Under the pieces are notes generated by a model. It ran no database searches. It was not told the origin of the DNA and was given only the letters and a program-made list of their open reading frames with translations. The position numbers were made by a program, and so were the translations under genes. A DNA stretch of 64,000 nucleotides from Pseudomonas sp. SLFW (GTDB taxonomy: Bacteria > Pseudomonadota > Gammaproteobacteria > Pseudomonadales > Pseudomonadaceae), in the NCBI RefSeq assembly GCF_009905615.1, contig NZ_JAAAKW010000007.1:248001-312000 (forward strand). The letters run 5' to 3'. Positions 20,431 through 28,069 of the stretch are shown one piece after another. How positions within the stretch are numbered: the first letter of the stretch is position 1; every line of letters starts with the position of its first letter.

Positions 20431-20958
20431 ATGGCATCAGTAATCAGAGAAGGCGACACAACCACAACAGGCGGCGTGGTGCTGCAAACCTCCGGCACGC
20501 AGACCTACGAAGAACGTCGGCTCGCACGCATGGGCGATCCGGTCTGGTGCGCGGCCTGCGAGCAGGTGGGGTACATCGCGCAAGGCAACCCCACCTACAT
20601 CGATGATCTTGTGGCTGTCGCGACGAACGGACAACGCGTGCGGTGTGAATGTCCGGACGAAAATCATCGTTTGATCGCGAGCCAGGAGGGTTTAAAGGCG
20701 GACATGAACGCCGCCATCGACATCCCCAAGGACCTCGCTCGCAAGGCGCGCAAACGGGCCAGACAGCTCACCAAGGCACTGCGTCAGGAAAGTCCGCCGA
20801 CGCAGGATGACGAGGCCAGCGCAGCCCGGGAGATGCCGATCAATGCGCCGTATTGTTTTCCAACAAATGATGCAGCTCGACGAATTGCTGGCTCAGCTTG
20901 TGACGAGCGTCCAGGTGAATCAGCGGCATGTTCGCCTGATGTGATTCGCGCATTTTGA
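20431..20958 (+). CDS. PAAR-domain protein (T6SS spike-tip type), orphan
   Basis: 175 residues. The first ~95 are a PAAR-like domain: MASVIREGDTTTTGGVVLQ, GDPVWCAACEQVGYIAQGN and VRCECPDENHRLIAS, with Cys/His residues for the metal at the cone tip. PAAR proteins sharpen the VgrG spike of the type VI secretion system and often carry effector domains. Here a short basic linker (residues ~96-130, DLARKARKRARQLTKAL) follows, and residues from about 137 are encoded antisense to the 3' end of parA, so this tail looks like read-through rather than a functional domain. No VgrG, effector or immunity gene is adjacent. GAGG precedes the ATG by about 9 bases. Confidence 0.85.
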   Translation: MASVIREGDTTTTGGVVLQTSGTQTYEERRLARMGDPVWCAACEQVGYIAQGNPTYIDDLVAVATNGQRVRCECPDENHRLIASQEGLKADMNAAIDIPKDLARKARKRARQLTKALRQESPPTQDDEASAAREMPINAPYCFPTNDAARRIAGSACDERPGESAACSPDVIRAF

Positions 20959-21619
20959 CCGAGCTGTTGAGGTACACCGGGAGCACCGGCAGGCCTTCGG
21001 CGATCAACTCGTCGAGGATCTGCTGCGGCAAGCTGGCACGTGACTGGAACTGGTTGACGATAATGCCTTCCACCTCCAGACCTTCGTTGTGGTCTTCTTT
21101 CAGCTCTTCGATTTCCTTCAGCAGCCCATACAAGGCCTGCCGGGAGAAGCTGTCGCAGTCAAAAGGGATCAACACCCGATCCGCCGCAATCAATGCTGAG
21201 ACGGCGTAAAAATTCAGCGCGGGTGGCGTGTCCAGATAGATGCGGTCGTAGTCCTCGTCCAGCTCTTCGAGCAACTTACGCAGCTTGTTGATCTTGTGCT
21301 TGGCTTCGAGCTTGGGTTGCAGGTCCGCCAGCTCGGCCGTCGCGGTGACGACGTGAAGATTGTCGAAGGGTGTTTCGTAGATATCGACCTGATTCTTCTT
21401 GGAGAACGGCCCGGAAGACAACGTCTGCTTGAAAAAATCGGCGATGCCCATGGGAATGTCTTCGCCGGTCAGGCCTGTGAGGTATTGCGTCGAGTTCGCC
21501 TGAGCATCAAGGTCGATCAAGAGCGTCCTGTAGCCCTCGTGGGCGCTGACGGCTGCCAGATTGCAGGCGATGCTCGATTTCCCGACCCCGCCCTTCTGAT
21601 TGAACACCACACGCCGCAT
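20840..21619 (-). CDS. ParA-family partitioning ATPase, solitary
   Basis: 259 residues. Deviant Walker A KGGVGKSS near residues 9-16 (MRRVVFNQKGGVGKSSIACNLA), LLIDLDAQANSTQ, and YDRIYLDTPPALNF as Walker B. ParA/Soj-type ATPases position DNA or protein cargo by dimerising on the nucleoid. No parB or centromere-like repeat is adjacent, so chromosome or plasmid partitioning of this locus is not indicated; positioning of another cargo is possible. Its last 119 bases overlap, tail to tail, the 3' end of the PAAR gene. Confidence 0.9.
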   Translation of the reverse strand: MRRVVFNQKGGVGKSSIACNLAAVSAHEGYRTLLIDLDAQANSTQYLTGLTGEDIPMGIADFFKQTLSSGPFSKKNQVDIYETPFDNLHVVTATAELADLQPKLEAKHKINKLRKLLEELDEDYDRIYLDTPPALNFYAVSALIAADRVLIPFDCDSFSRQALYGLLKEIEELKEDHNEGLEVEGIIVNQFQSRASLPQQILDELIAEGLPVLPVYLNSSVKMRESHQANMPLIHLDARHKLSQQFVELHHLLENNTAH

Positions 21620-21968
21620 TTGAAAACTCCCTGTCGCTGTCTTGAATGAATGGATCGTCTCGTGACCCGATGAATGGTATCGAGTCTAGGCAAACGAGAC
21701 ATGTCAGGTGAGCGCTTCGGAAAATTCCGATAGTCGGCCCGAAACCCCCGCGCTTATCAAGTCGCAACATCCTACAGACCTTTGCCAGACAGCGACTGCC
21801 GTTACAGTAGGAAATATCCCAAGTAAATAAACTATTTGTTTCAGCGTTTGCCTCTGTGCTTTTACGCCGGGATAATGCCCGGCACTCGGTGATAGCGCCG
21901 CGCCATGGTTGGTGTCACTTCGGATACTCGAAGCCAGGAAGTAAGCCCGCAGGGGCGGGAAAAGAATC
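21620..21968 (+). promoter_or_regulatory. Leader of the aryl polyene operon; candidate promoter within a palindrome
   Basis: 349 bases between divergent parA and the first polyene gene. A sigma70-like promoter can be read as TTGCCT (21848-21853), 17 bases, GATAAT (21871-21876). The -10 lies inside an 18-base inverted repeat, GCCGGG-ATAATG-CCCGGC (21866-21883), which could be an operator for an unidentified repressor. The region around 21800-21845 is AT-rich. No riboswitch or small gene is recognised. Promoter and operator are inferences from sequence. Confidence 0.4.
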
Positions 21969-22697
21969 GTGATCAATTTCAACATTGCACAGTGGCGCGC
22001 TTGGGCGCCGGGATTGACCACGGTCGAAGATTGGCGGCACTGGAGCCAAAAACCGGTCGTGCCCTGCCATCAGGATGAGGCCCCCGATGTCTCGTTCCTG
22101 CCCGCCATGCAACGCAGGCGCCTGAGCCGCCTGGCGCGTATGGCCTTCAGCGTCGGCTGGCCGCTGGCAGAACGGCTTGAACACCTGCCGCTGGTATTCG
22201 TTTCAAGACACGGTGAAACACCCCGGACCTTCGACATTCTCAGCGACCTGGCGGCCGAACAGCCGTTGTCCCCGACCCAATTCAGCCTGTCCGTGCATAA
22301 CGCGGTCATCGGCCTGTGGTCGATCATGCGCGGCGAAACCAGCGAAATGACGGCCCTCGCAGCGGCAGGCGACGGTCTGGAGCATGGCGTGCTGGAAGCG
22401 GCGGGCCTGTTAAACGAAGGGGCTCCAGCGGTATTGCTGGTCATTGCCGAGGAAAACCCGCCCAAGGCCTATGCGCCCTGGATCGACGATGTGCCATTTC
22501 CCTACGCGCTCGGCCTGTTGCTGACGCCGGGCGACGAATGGCAACTGACCTTGCGCGTGAACGAGTCTAAGGACGACGCGAAATCACCCCACGAGTGGCC
22601 GCACGCCCTCAATCTGCTGCGCGCACTGTCGACACAACAAAACGCTTTGCAACATCCCTGGAAGAATCGGCTATGGAACTGGCAACGCAACCGCTGA
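21969..22697 (+). CDS. Beta-ketoacyl synthase-like chain-length-factor protein (aryl polyene operon)
   Basis: 242 residues from GTG at 21969. It resembles the short N-terminal ketosynthase domain (Ketoacyl-synt_2 type) found as the first gene of aryl polyene clusters: INFNIAQWRAWAPGL, ALQRRRLSRLARMA-like MQRRRLSRLARMAFSVGW, FVSRHGETPRTFDIL, SPTQFSLSVHNAVIGL. It lacks the Cys-His-His triad, so it probably does not condense acyl units alone but partners a full ketosynthase (one of those at 35525 or 37912) as a chain-length factor. It opens a run of plus-strand genes that mostly overlap by 1-25 bases. Confidence 0.87.
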   Translation: MINFNIAQWRAWAPGLTTVEDWRHWSQKPVVPCHQDEAPDVSFLPAMQRRRLSRLARMAFSVGWPLAERLEHLPLVFVSRHGETPRTFDILSDLAAEQPLSPTQFSLSVHNAVIGLWSIMRGETSEMTALAAAGDGLEHGVLEAAGLLNEGAPAVLLVIAEENPPKAYAPWIDDVPFPYALGLLLTPGDEWQLTLRVNESKDDAKSPHEWPHALNLLRALSTQQNALQHPWKNRLWNWQRNR

Positions 22698-23485
22698 GCA
22701 AAAGTCGCAACGCCTACTATTGGCGGTTGCTGACCACTGCCCTGAGCTTCGCCCTGTTCGGGCTGGGCGGGTTGTGCCTGCGCCTGTTCATTTTTCCCGT
22801 ACTGGCATGGCTGCCCGGCGATTCGTGCAGTCATCAGCGTCGTGCGCGTCGAACCATCAGCCGCCTGTTCTGGACGTTCATTCGCTTCATGGCCAGGGCA
22901 GGCGTCCTCACCTACGAGGTCCAAGGTGCAGAGCGACTGGGCCGTCCTGGGCAGATGATCATCGCCAACCATCCGTCGCTCATCGACGTGGTGTTTCTGA
23001 TCGGCCTCGTCAGGGATGCCAACTGCGTGGTCAAGGAAAGCCTCTGGCAGAACCCGTTCACGCGAGGCCCCGTTCGTTCGACTGGCTACGTCAGCAACGA
23101 TGGCAGCGCCGACATGCTGGAAAACGCCGCGTATCTCCTCCAGACCGGCCAGACTCTGATCATCTTTCCCGAAGGCACTCGCACCTGCCCGGGCAAAGCC
23201 CCTGCCTTCCATCGTGGCGCGGCGGCGATCGCCTTGCGTGGCGCGAAGATCATTACTCCGGTCACGATCCATGTCTCACCGACCACCCTGACCAAGGCAG
23301 AGCCCTGGTATCGCATCCCTCAGCGTCGTCCGCACTTTCACCTGCGAGTGGGCAACGACATCGACCCGGCGACGTTCGCCCTGCTCGGTCCCGCCCCTGT
23401 GGCATCGCGCAAGCTCAATGACTATCTGCATCACCACTTCATCAAGGAGCTCGCCACAGATGAGCGATCTGCATCTGGAAATTAA
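22673..23485 (+). CDS. PlsC-type 1-acyl-glycerophosphate acyltransferase (aryl polyene operon)
   Basis: 270 residues from the ATG at 22673, overlapping the previous gene by 25 bases. An N-terminal membrane anchor (LLTTALSFALFGLGGLCLRLFIF) is followed by the acyltransferase motifs NHPSLIDVV (HX4D, ~100) and FPEGTRTCPG (~165). PlsC-family enzymes transfer an acyl group to a glycerol or lysophospholipid hydroxyl. In this cluster the likely role is attaching the polyene or a fatty acyl chain to the lipid anchor at the inner membrane; the acceptor is inferred. A longer reading from 22595 is a frame extension inside the upstream gene. Confidence 0.9.
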   Translation: MELATQPLSKSRNAYYWRLLTTALSFALFGLGGLCLRLFIFPVLAWLPGDSCSHQRRARRTISRLFWTFIRFMARAGVLTYEVQGAERLGRPGQMIIANHPSLIDVVFLIGLVRDANCVVKESLWQNPFTRGPVRSTGYVSNDGSADMLENAAYLLQTGQTLIIFPEGTRTCPGKAPAFHRGAAAIALRGAKIITPVTIHVSPTTLTKAEPWYRIPQRRPHFHLRVGNDIDPATFALLGPAPVASRKLNDYLHHHFIKELATDERSASGN

Positions 23486-23720
23486 ACAGCTGATCATCGA
23501 TGCCCTGGGCCTCGAAGACATCAGCACCCACGACATCGGCAATGACCAGACGCTGTTCGGCGAAGGCCTCGGGCTGGACTCGGTGGACGCCCTGGAGTTG
23601 GGCCTGGCCATTCAGAAACGCTACGGCATCAAGATCGACGCCGACGCCAAAGACACACGCACCCACTTCACCAGCGTCGACAGCCTCGCGGCATTCGTCA
23701 GCGCTCGCCAAGTGGCCTGA
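23460..23720 (+). CDS. Acyl carrier protein 1 (aryl polyene operon)
   Basis: 86 residues from the ATG at 23460, overlapping the acyltransferase stop by 26 bases. The phosphopantetheine site is GLGLDSVDALEL with Ser41. The sequence is acidic and four-helical like FabA/PKS carrier proteins. It should carry the starter or the growing polyene as a thioester. A second carrier protein follows after 9 bases; two carriers are normal for aryl polyene clusters, where they are thought to have different roles in priming and elongation. Confidence 0.93.
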   Translation: MSDLHLEIKQLIIDALGLEDISTHDIGNDQTLFGEGLGLDSVDALELGLAIQKRYGIKIDADAKDTRTHFTSVDSLAAFVSARQVA

Positions 23721-23729
23721 GGACTGAAC

Positions 23730-23984
23730 ATGCAATCCCGTGAAGAGATTTTCGAAACCCTGCGCACCGCATTGGTCGAGCTGTTCGAGCTGGAGCCCGA
23801 GCGGGTCACGCTGGATGCCAATCTGTATCAGGATCTGGAAATCGACAGCATCGACGCGGTCGATCTGATCGACCACATCAAGCGCAAGACCGGCAAGAAA
23901 ATCGCCGCCGAAGAATTCAAGTCCGTTCGCACCGTCAATGACGTCGTCGAAGCGGTACACCGGCTGGTCAACACCGCCGCATGA
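23730..23984 (+). CDS. Acyl carrier protein 2 (aryl polyene operon)
   Basis: 84 residues with the phosphopantetheine attachment motif LEIDSIDAVDL, Ser40. It is only distantly similar to carrier protein 1. The helix after the Ser (DAVDLIDHIKRKTGKKI) is the usual recognition helix. The ATG is preceded by GAGG. The stop overlaps the next gene's ATG by four bases (ATGA), pointing to translational coupling. Confidence 0.93.
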   Translation: MQSREEIFETLRTALVELFELEPERVTLDANLYQDLEIDSIDAVDLIDHIKRKTGKKIAAEEFKSVRTVNDVVEAVHRLVNTAA

Positions 23985-24526
23985 ACCGCCTGATGGGTCT
24001 GGTATTGGTGCTCGCAGGGGTGCTGTACCCCTTCGCCGTGTATTTCGGCATGGGGCACTTTTCGCCGTGGCAATTCGCATTGCTGCTGGGCGTGCTGTGG
24101 GCTGCCCGTGCGCTGACGGCCGAGCGTCGTCCGGGCAGCCTTGGCATGGCGTCGGTCGCCATCGGCTTCTGCCTGCTGCTGGGCATCGTGAACAGCCCGC
24201 AATTGCTGCGCTGGTACCCGGTGTTGATCAGCGGTTTCATGCTGGCACTGTTTGGCTTGAGCCTGATGCACGGCATGCCTGTGGTCGAACGCCTCGCACG
24301 CCTGACCGATCCCGAGCTGCCGGACGTCGCGGTCCGTTACACGCGTCACGTGACCCAAATCTGGTGCCTGTTTTTTCTGTTCAATGGCATCGTCGCCGCC
24401 GCCTTGACCCTTTGGGCGCCGCTGAGCTGGTGGACGCTGTACACCGGGCTGATCGCCTACGGTTTGATGGGCCTGCTGTTCGCCGGTGAATGGGTCGTGC
24501 GCCAACGTGTGCGGGGGCGTGCATGA
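23981..24526 (+). CDS. Small integral membrane protein of the polyene operon
   Basis: 181 residues with five or six predicted membrane helices (MGLVLVLAGVLYPFAVYF, FALLLGVLWAARAL, SLGMASVAIGFCLLLGI, YPVLISGFMLALFGLSL, IWCLFFLFNGIVAAALT, LYTGLIAYGLMGLLFAGE). It resembles the COG4648-type membrane protein regularly found next to the acyl carrier and AMP-ligase genes in aryl polyene clusters. Its biochemical role is not known to me; a scaffold or lipid-handling function at the inner membrane is a guess. It overlaps both neighbours by four bases. Confidence 0.8.
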   Translation: MNRLMGLVLVLAGVLYPFAVYFGMGHFSPWQFALLLGVLWAARALTAERRPGSLGMASVAIGFCLLLGIVNSPQLLRWYPVLISGFMLALFGLSLMHGMPVVERLARLTDPELPDVAVRYTRHVTQIWCLFFLFNGIVAAALTLWAPLSWWTLYTGLIAYGLMGLLFAGEWVVRQRVRGRA

Positions 24527-26202
24527 GTTGGCTGAGCATTGATCGGCTGTTGCTGGCGCCACACCCTGAACGCCCGATCACTCACGCCCCGGGGATGAAC
24601 CACGCAGAATGGCGCGAGCGCGCATTGTCAGTCGCGGCGGCGCTGCAACAACGCGCCGTGACCTGTGTCGCGATTCACCTCGAAGACGCGGCGGAACTGG
24701 CCATCGCCGTGTTCGCCGCCTGGCATGCGGGCGCCAGTGTGCTGTTGCCCTCGGACTTGCAGGCCCAGAGCCGCAAACGCTGGGCTTCCCTCGCCGAGCT
24801 TTGGTTGACGGACGCCGAAGGCGATACCCGTCTCGATGAGCTGAACGCCCCACCGTTCAAGCCGATGCCTCTCAATCTGGACACGTGCTTGTTGAGCCTG
24901 TGCACCTCAGGCTCCAGCGGCGAGCCCAAACTGATCGAAAAAACAGCGCGCCAGCTGGCCAACGAAATCGCAGCACTGGAACGACTCTGGGGCGCCGACC
25001 TTGGCCGGGCCTGCATCATTGGCAGCGTTGCCGCTCAGCACATCTATGGCCTGTTGTTTCGTGTGTTGTGGCCTCTGTGTGCCGGACGTAGCTTCGTGCG
25101 CAAGCAGCTCCCGTTTCCAGAAGACCTGCAACGCGCCAGTCGCGAGCATGAAGCCTTTGCATGGGTCGCCAGCCCCGCGTTGCTCAAGCGCATGGGCGAC
25201 AACCTTGACTGGGATAGCTTGAGCGCCGTGCGCCGGGTGTTTTCTTCGGGTGGCGCCTTGCCGAGTGACGCAGCAAAGAGCCTGCGTCAGCGTCTCGATC
25301 AGTGGCCGACGGAGGTTCTTGGCAGCTCGGAAACCGGCGGTATCGCCTGGCGCCAGGGCGATCCGTTGTGGCGCGCGTTCGACGACGTGAAACTCAGTCA
25401 GAACGAAGACGGCGCGTTGCGTATCGAGTCCCCCTACTTGCCCGTGGGCCATGTCGAACAAACCGCTGACGCGGCACGTTTCACTGAAGATGGCCGCTTT
25501 GAACTGCTCGGACGACTGGACCGCATCGTCAAGCTGGAAGAAAAGCGCATCTCTCTGCCGCTGCTGGAGCAAGCGCTGGCCACCCATGAATGGGTCAGCG
25601 AAGCCCGGTTAGGTGTTGTCCGGGAAAACCGTGCGTCACTGGGTGCGCTGGTCGTCCTTAGCGCCCAAGGCGTGCATGCACTGCGAAATCAGGGCCGTCG
25701 CGTGGTAACGGCCGCGCTCCGACAGCATCTGGTGCCTCATTGCGAAACCCTCGCCCTGCCCCGCCGCTGGCGGATCCTGAGCCAATTGCCGCTGAACACC
25801 CAAGGCAAATTGCCTCAGGTACAGGTTGAAGCGCTGCTCGTGGCACCGCGAGTCCATGAGCCGGAGTTGGTCAATCAGCAAGACACCGACGAAGGGCTTC
25901 GGCTGGAGCTGATCGTCCCGTTGGATCTGGCGCATTTCAGTGGCCACTTCCCCACCACGCCGATTCTGCCCGGCGTGGTACAGGTCGACTGGGCCATCGC
26001 CCTCGGCCAGCGCCTGATGGACCTGCCACCGCGCTTTGCTGGAATGGAAGTGCTGAAATTCCAGCAACTGGTGCGCCCGGGCGACCGCATCACGCTGACC
26101 CTGCGCTTCGATCAGGAACGCAGCAAGTTGTATTTCACCTATCGCAACGGCGATGCGGCCTGCTCCAGCGGGCGGATTTTGTGGAGTGAAGCCGATGCGT
26201 GA
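24523..26202 (+). CDS. Acyl/aryl adenylation enzyme fused to hotdog dehydratase (aryl polyene operon)
   Basis: 559 residues from the ATG at 24523 (ATGA overlap with the preceding gene). Residues 1-~440 are an ANL-family adenylation domain: phosphate-binding loop LCTSGSSGEPK (~126-136), GSSETGGIAWR, and GRLDRIVKLEEKRIS. Residues ~450-559 are a FabA/FabZ-like hotdog fold: H471-FSGHFPTTPILPGVVQVDW. The first domain should activate an aryl acid as AMP ester and load it on a carrier protein. The second should dehydrate 3-hydroxyacyl intermediates or act as a helper subunit. In several published aryl polyene clusters these are separate genes. The final three genes' order and a downstream REPIN separate it from the glycosyltransferase gene. 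Confidence 0.88.
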   Translation: MSWLSIDRLLLAPHPERPITHAPGMNHAEWRERALSVAAALQQRAVTCVAIHLEDAAELAIAVFAAWHAGASVLLPSDLQAQSRKRWASLAELWLTDAEGDTRLDELNAPPFKPMPLNLDTCLLSLCTSGSSGEPKLIEKTARQLANEIAALERLWGADLGRACIIGSVAAQHIYGLLFRVLWPLCAGRSFVRKQLPFPEDLQRASREHEAFAWVASPALLKRMGDNLDWDSLSAVRRVFSSGGALPSDAAKSLRQRLDQWPTEVLGSSETGGIAWRQGDPLWRAFDDVKLSQNEDGALRIESPYLPVGHVEQTADAARFTEDGRFELLGRLDRIVKLEEKRISLPLLEQALATHEWVSEARLGVVRENRASLGALVVLSAQGVHALRNQGRRVVTAALRQHLVPHCETLALPRRWRILSQLPLNTQGKLPQVQVEALLVAPRVHEPELVNQQDTDEGLRLELIVPLDLAHFSGHFPTTPILPGVVQVDWAIALGQRLMDLPPRFAGMEVLKFQQLVRPGDRITLTLRFDQERSKLYFTYRNGDAACSSGRILWSEADA

Positions 26203-26252
26203 GCAGACCACAAGCTCCATGCCCGACACGGATTATGTGTCTGGCGATAACC

Positions 26253-26344
26253 CTGTGGGAGCGAATTCATTCGCGAGAGACCGGTACAGTCGACCCATCT
26301 CTGTCGGATGTACCTCCGTATCGCGAATGAATTCGCTCCCACAG
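26253..26344. repeat. REPIN inside the aryl polyene operon
   Basis: Near-perfect REP doublet: left arm from CTGTGGGAGCGAATTC, right arm ending GAATTCGCTCCCACAG, central region variable. It fills most of the 191-base gap between the adenylation-dehydratase gene and the glycosyltransferase gene, the only sizeable intergenic gap in the operon. The 92-base hairpin could stall or protect mRNA and so shift the ratio of upstream to downstream proteins. A short open frame across it is not a gene. Confidence 0.9.
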
Positions 26345-26393
26345 GATTTGCGGTCGGCAGTGACGTATCGCAGCGCTCGAAAAGGACTTCCCT

Positions 26394-27128
26394 ATGCATA
26401 ACCCCTGTGCCGTCATCCCGGTCTACAACCATGAACTGGCCGTCCCTGCCGTGGTTCAGGAACTGCTGAACGCTGGCCTGCCGTGCGTGCTGGTCGATGA
26501 CGCCAGCAGCCCCGCCTGCGCTGCCGTATTGAACAGCCTGGCGGAGCAGGACGAGGTGTTTCTGGTTCAGTTGCCAGTGAATCAAGGCAAAGGCGGTGCC
26601 GTGATGGCCGGCCTGCGTGAAGCCGCGAAGCTGAGTTTCAGCCACGCCCTGCAAGTGGACGCCGATGGCCAGCACGACTTGAACGACATTCAGGTGTTTC
26701 TCGACCACTCCCGCGAACACCCGACATCGTTGATCTGTGGCTACCCGCAATACGACGCCAGCGTGCCGAAAGGTCGTCTGTACGCACGCTACCTGACCCA
26801 CGTTTGGGTGTGGATCAACAGCCTGTCGCTGCAGATTCCCGACTCGATGTGTGGCTTCCGGGTGTACCCGCTCAAGCCGGTCCTTCACCTGATCGACACC
26901 GTAAACCTCGGCAAACGCATGGACTTCGATCCCGAAATTCTCGTGCGCCTGTCGTGGCGCAACCAGCCGATGCGCTGGTTGCCGACCAAGGTGCATTACC
27001 CCCAGGACGGCCTTTCCCATTTCCGTTTGTTTCACGACAACGCGCTGATTTCGAAAATGCACGCCAAGCTGTTTTTCGGCATGCTTGGGCGCTTCCCGCT
27101 GATCCTCTGGCGACGGTGGCTGCCGTGA
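26394..27128 (+). CDS. Family 2 glycosyltransferase (aryl polyene operon)
   Basis: 244 residues, GT-A fold. The N-terminus CAVIPVYNHELAVPAVV binds the nucleotide sugar; VDADGQHD (~85-92) supplies the metal-binding DXD; the loop RMDFDPEILVRLSWR is typical of dolichol-phosphate-mannose-synthase-like enzymes. No long membrane domain is present. It probably glycosylates the polyene lipid or its anchor. AAAGGA lies about 9 bases before the ATG. The stop overlaps the GTG of the next gene. Confidence 0.9.
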   Translation: MHNPCAVIPVYNHELAVPAVVQELLNAGLPCVLVDDASSPACAAVLNSLAEQDEVFLVQLPVNQGKGGAVMAGLREAAKLSFSHALQVDADGQHDLNDIQVFLDHSREHPTSLICGYPQYDASVPKGRLYARYLTHVWVWINSLSLQIPDSMCGFRVYPLKPVLHLIDTVNLGKRMDFDPEILVRLSWRNQPMRWLPTKVHYPQDGLSHFRLFHDNALISKMHAKLFFGMLGRFPLILWRRWLP

Positions 27129-28069
27129 GCGACGCCGACCAGAAGCAGCATTGGGCCGAGCATGAAGAGCGCGGCAGTTTCATGCTGATGAAACTCACCG
27201 CTTGGGGCGTAAAGGTCCTTGGGCGCCGGGTGCTGAGTCCGATCCTCCACGGCATCGTGTTGTACTTCTTCCTGTTTGGCCGCAGCGCACGGCGCAGTGC
27301 GTGGCAATACCAGCACCGGCTTTCAGACTGGAGCCAGCGCCCCGAACTGCGCCCTACAACCTGGCGCGTGTTCCGGCAATTCATGGCGTTCGCCGACGCA
27401 TTGCTCGACAAGCTCGACGTGTGGAACGGCAAGCTGGGGCTGGACCAGATTGAAATCGTCGACGACGCTCATCTGCGTGATCAGTTGCGCGGCGAGCGCG
27501 GGCAGATGCTGGTGGGCGCCCACTTGGGCAATCTTGAAGTCTGTCGAGCGCTCGCCGAACTTGGCGAAAAAGTCACGATGAACGTGCTGGTGCACACTAA
27601 ACACGCCGAGCGTTTCAATCGTCTCCTGGGTGAGGCAGGCGCAACCAATCTGCGGCTGATTCAGGTCAGCGAACTGGACCCGGCGATCATGCTGCAACTC
27701 AGCCAGCGTCTCGATGAAGGCGAGTGGCTGGCGATTGCTGGCGACCGCGTTCCGCTGCACGGCGGACGCAACGTCAGGGTCAACTTTCTCGGCCATTCGG
27801 CAGCATTTCCTCAAGGCCCGTGGCTGCTGGCAGGGCTGCTGAAATGCCCCATCAACCTGATTTTCTGCCTCAAGGGCCCCGGCGGTTATCGCGTGGTGCT
27901 TGAGCCGTTCGCCCGCGCCATCGAATGGCGGCGCAGTGATCGCCAACAGGTGATCGCACAGTGGACTCAACGTTACGCCGATCGCCTGGCGCACTACTGC
28001 CTGCAAGCACCGCAACAGTGGTTCAACTTCTACCCGTTCTGGAAATCCGATGACGAACCCAGCACCTGA
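27125..28069 (+). CDS. LpxL/HtrB-like lysophospholipid acyltransferase (aryl polyene operon)
   Basis: 314 residues from GTG at 27125 (GTGA overlap with the glycosyltransferase stop). One N-terminal hydrophobic segment (ILHGIVLYFFLFGRSA) anchors it in the inner membrane. VGAHLGNLEVCRAL holds the HX4E acyltransferase motif; AGDRVPLHGGRNVRVNFLG and FPQGPWLLA are further LpxL-family blocks. With the PlsC-like protein it gives the operon two acyl-transfer steps, consistent with a doubly acylated glycerol or sugar anchor. The longer reading upstream belongs to the glycosyltransferase region in another frame. Confidence 0.9.
   Translation: MSDADQKQHWAEHEERGSFMLMKLTAWGVKVLGRRVLSPILHGIVLYFFLFGRSARRSAWQYQHRLSDWSQRPELRPTTWRVFRQFMAFADALLDKLDVWNGKLGLDQIEIVDDAHLRDQLRGERGQMLVGAHLGNLEVCRALAELGEKVTMNVLVHTKHAERFNRLLGEAGATNLRLIQVSELDPAIMLQLSQRLDEGEWLAIAGDRVPLHGGRNVRVNFLGHSAAFPQGPWLLAGLLKCPINLIFCLKGPGGYRVVLEPFARAIEWRRSDRQQVIAQWTQRYADRLAHYCLQAPQQWFNFYPFWKSDDEPST

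Noticed and set aside
26153..26401. An 82-residue open frame spanning the REPIN at 26253
   Set aside because: Encoded mostly by the repeat arms, with no Shine-Dalgarno and no conserved sequence; treated as repeat only.
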